DNA of 64,000 bases, taken from Actinokineospora baliensis (GTDB lineage Bacteria; Actinomycetota; Actinomycetes; Mycobacteriales; Pseudonocardiaceae). Below the pieces are notes generated by a model. The model had not been told where the DNA came from and did no database searches. It saw only the letters and a list, made by a program, of their open reading frames with translations. Within the stretch, counting starts at the first letter, position 1. Each line of letters begins with the position of its first letter. The translations under genes and the position numbers were made by a program. The stretch covers positions 7,366,001-7,430,000 of the forward strand of contig NZ_JAFBCK010000001.1 in the NCBI RefSeq assembly GCF_016907695.1, written 5' to 3'. This document shows positions 63,924 to 64,000 of the stretch, one piece after another.

Positions 63924-64000
63924 CTATTGCTCATCCTCTTGCGCCGCCTCCTTGGCGATGGCCGCCCGGAGATCGGCTATCTCCTTCTCGAAGTCCTCGA
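63924..64000 (-). CDS. nrdR: NrdR transcriptional repressor, C-terminal end only
   Basis: Minus-strand frame open from the window edge to a TAG at 63924-63926. The 24 residues, ending EDFEKEIADLRAAIAKE..EDEQ, fit the C-terminus of NrdR (typical F-x-x-E-I-x-x-L ending), and nrdR directly upstream of nrdJ is the standard actinobacterial order. NrdR is a zinc-ribbon/ATP-cone repressor of ribonucleotide reductase genes. The call rests on a short piece plus synteny. Confidence 0.65.
   Translation of the reverse strand, partial: EDFEKEIADLRAAIAKEAAQEDEQ

Overview
The window is chromosomal DNA from a high-GC Gram-positive actinomycete, most likely of the order Pseudonocardiales (Saccharothrix/Actinokineospora-like). 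The reasons are the strong G/C bias at third codon positions, frequent GTG starts, and actinobacterial marker genes: polyphosphate glucokinase, SigA and SigB, the DtxR/IdeR iron regulator, an F420-type oxidoreductase, the DUF3039, DUF3099, DUF7455 and DUF4192 families, a SigL-like sigma/anti-sigma pair, and nrdR-nrdJ. The placement rests on gene content only.

Layout. 1-3.6 kb: an inositol monophosphatase-family enzyme (cut by the window edge), ppgK, the principal sigma factor sigA and a small DUF7455 protein. 3.6-8.5 kb: a minus-strand sugar ABC operon (lipoprotein binding protein, ATPase, permease, ROK repressor), with a hairpin after the binding-protein gene and a perfect 19-bp palindromic operator candidate upstream. 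8.5-16 kb: Spo0M-like protein, DUF3039 protein, a possible small RNA, an RND exporter, a YihY-family membrane protein and a DEAD-like helicase. 16-20.7 kb: psuG and a PfkB kinase (probable pseudouridine catabolism), with a three-gene ABC-2 exporter operon in opposite orientation between them. 20.8-25.7 kb: two methyltransferases flanking the decayed remains of tandem F420-reductase-like genes, then dtd, sigB with an ECF-type promoter, and an XRE regulator. 25.9-33.6 kb: class I fumarase, two paralogous lipoproteins sharing a matching ECF-type promoter with almost no leader, a double-HxlR regulator, an atypical thiolase, a DUF1996 lipoprotein, and a SigL-like sigma factor with its zinc anti-sigma factor.

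33.6-41.4 kb: a GNAT/acyl-CoA-synthetase-like protein acetyltransferase with an AcuC-type deacetylase (a modify/de-modify pair), then a 166-bp palindromic element, a rhodanese sulfurtransferase, ideR, galK, a 4 x 15-bp tandem repeat and galE. 41.5-50.5 kb: DUF4192 protein, secreted X-Pro peptidase-type hydrolase, adenosine-deaminase family enzyme, MuiA-family protein, F420-type LLM oxidoreductase and prolyl oligopeptidase. 50.5-58.9 kb: a SNF2 helicase/SWIM zinc-finger/DUF2293 operon, a zinc metallopeptidase, and a minus-strand run of ferritin-like protein, NAD(P)-binding protein and quinone-oxidoreductase-like protein. 59-64 kb: a Shedu-type (DUF4263) nuclease protein with a novel-looking N-terminal half, followed convergently by nrdJ and the 3' end of nrdR.

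Most of the window is ordinary housekeeping DNA. The points most worth a second look are the palindromic element at 37411-37576, whose arms differ almost only by changes that keep G-U pairing in a plus-strand RNA; the Shedu-like defence protein at 59004-60962; the paired ECF promoters of the two lipoproteins; the regulatory-looking acetyltransferase with a degenerate synthetase domain; and the galK-galE tandem repeat.
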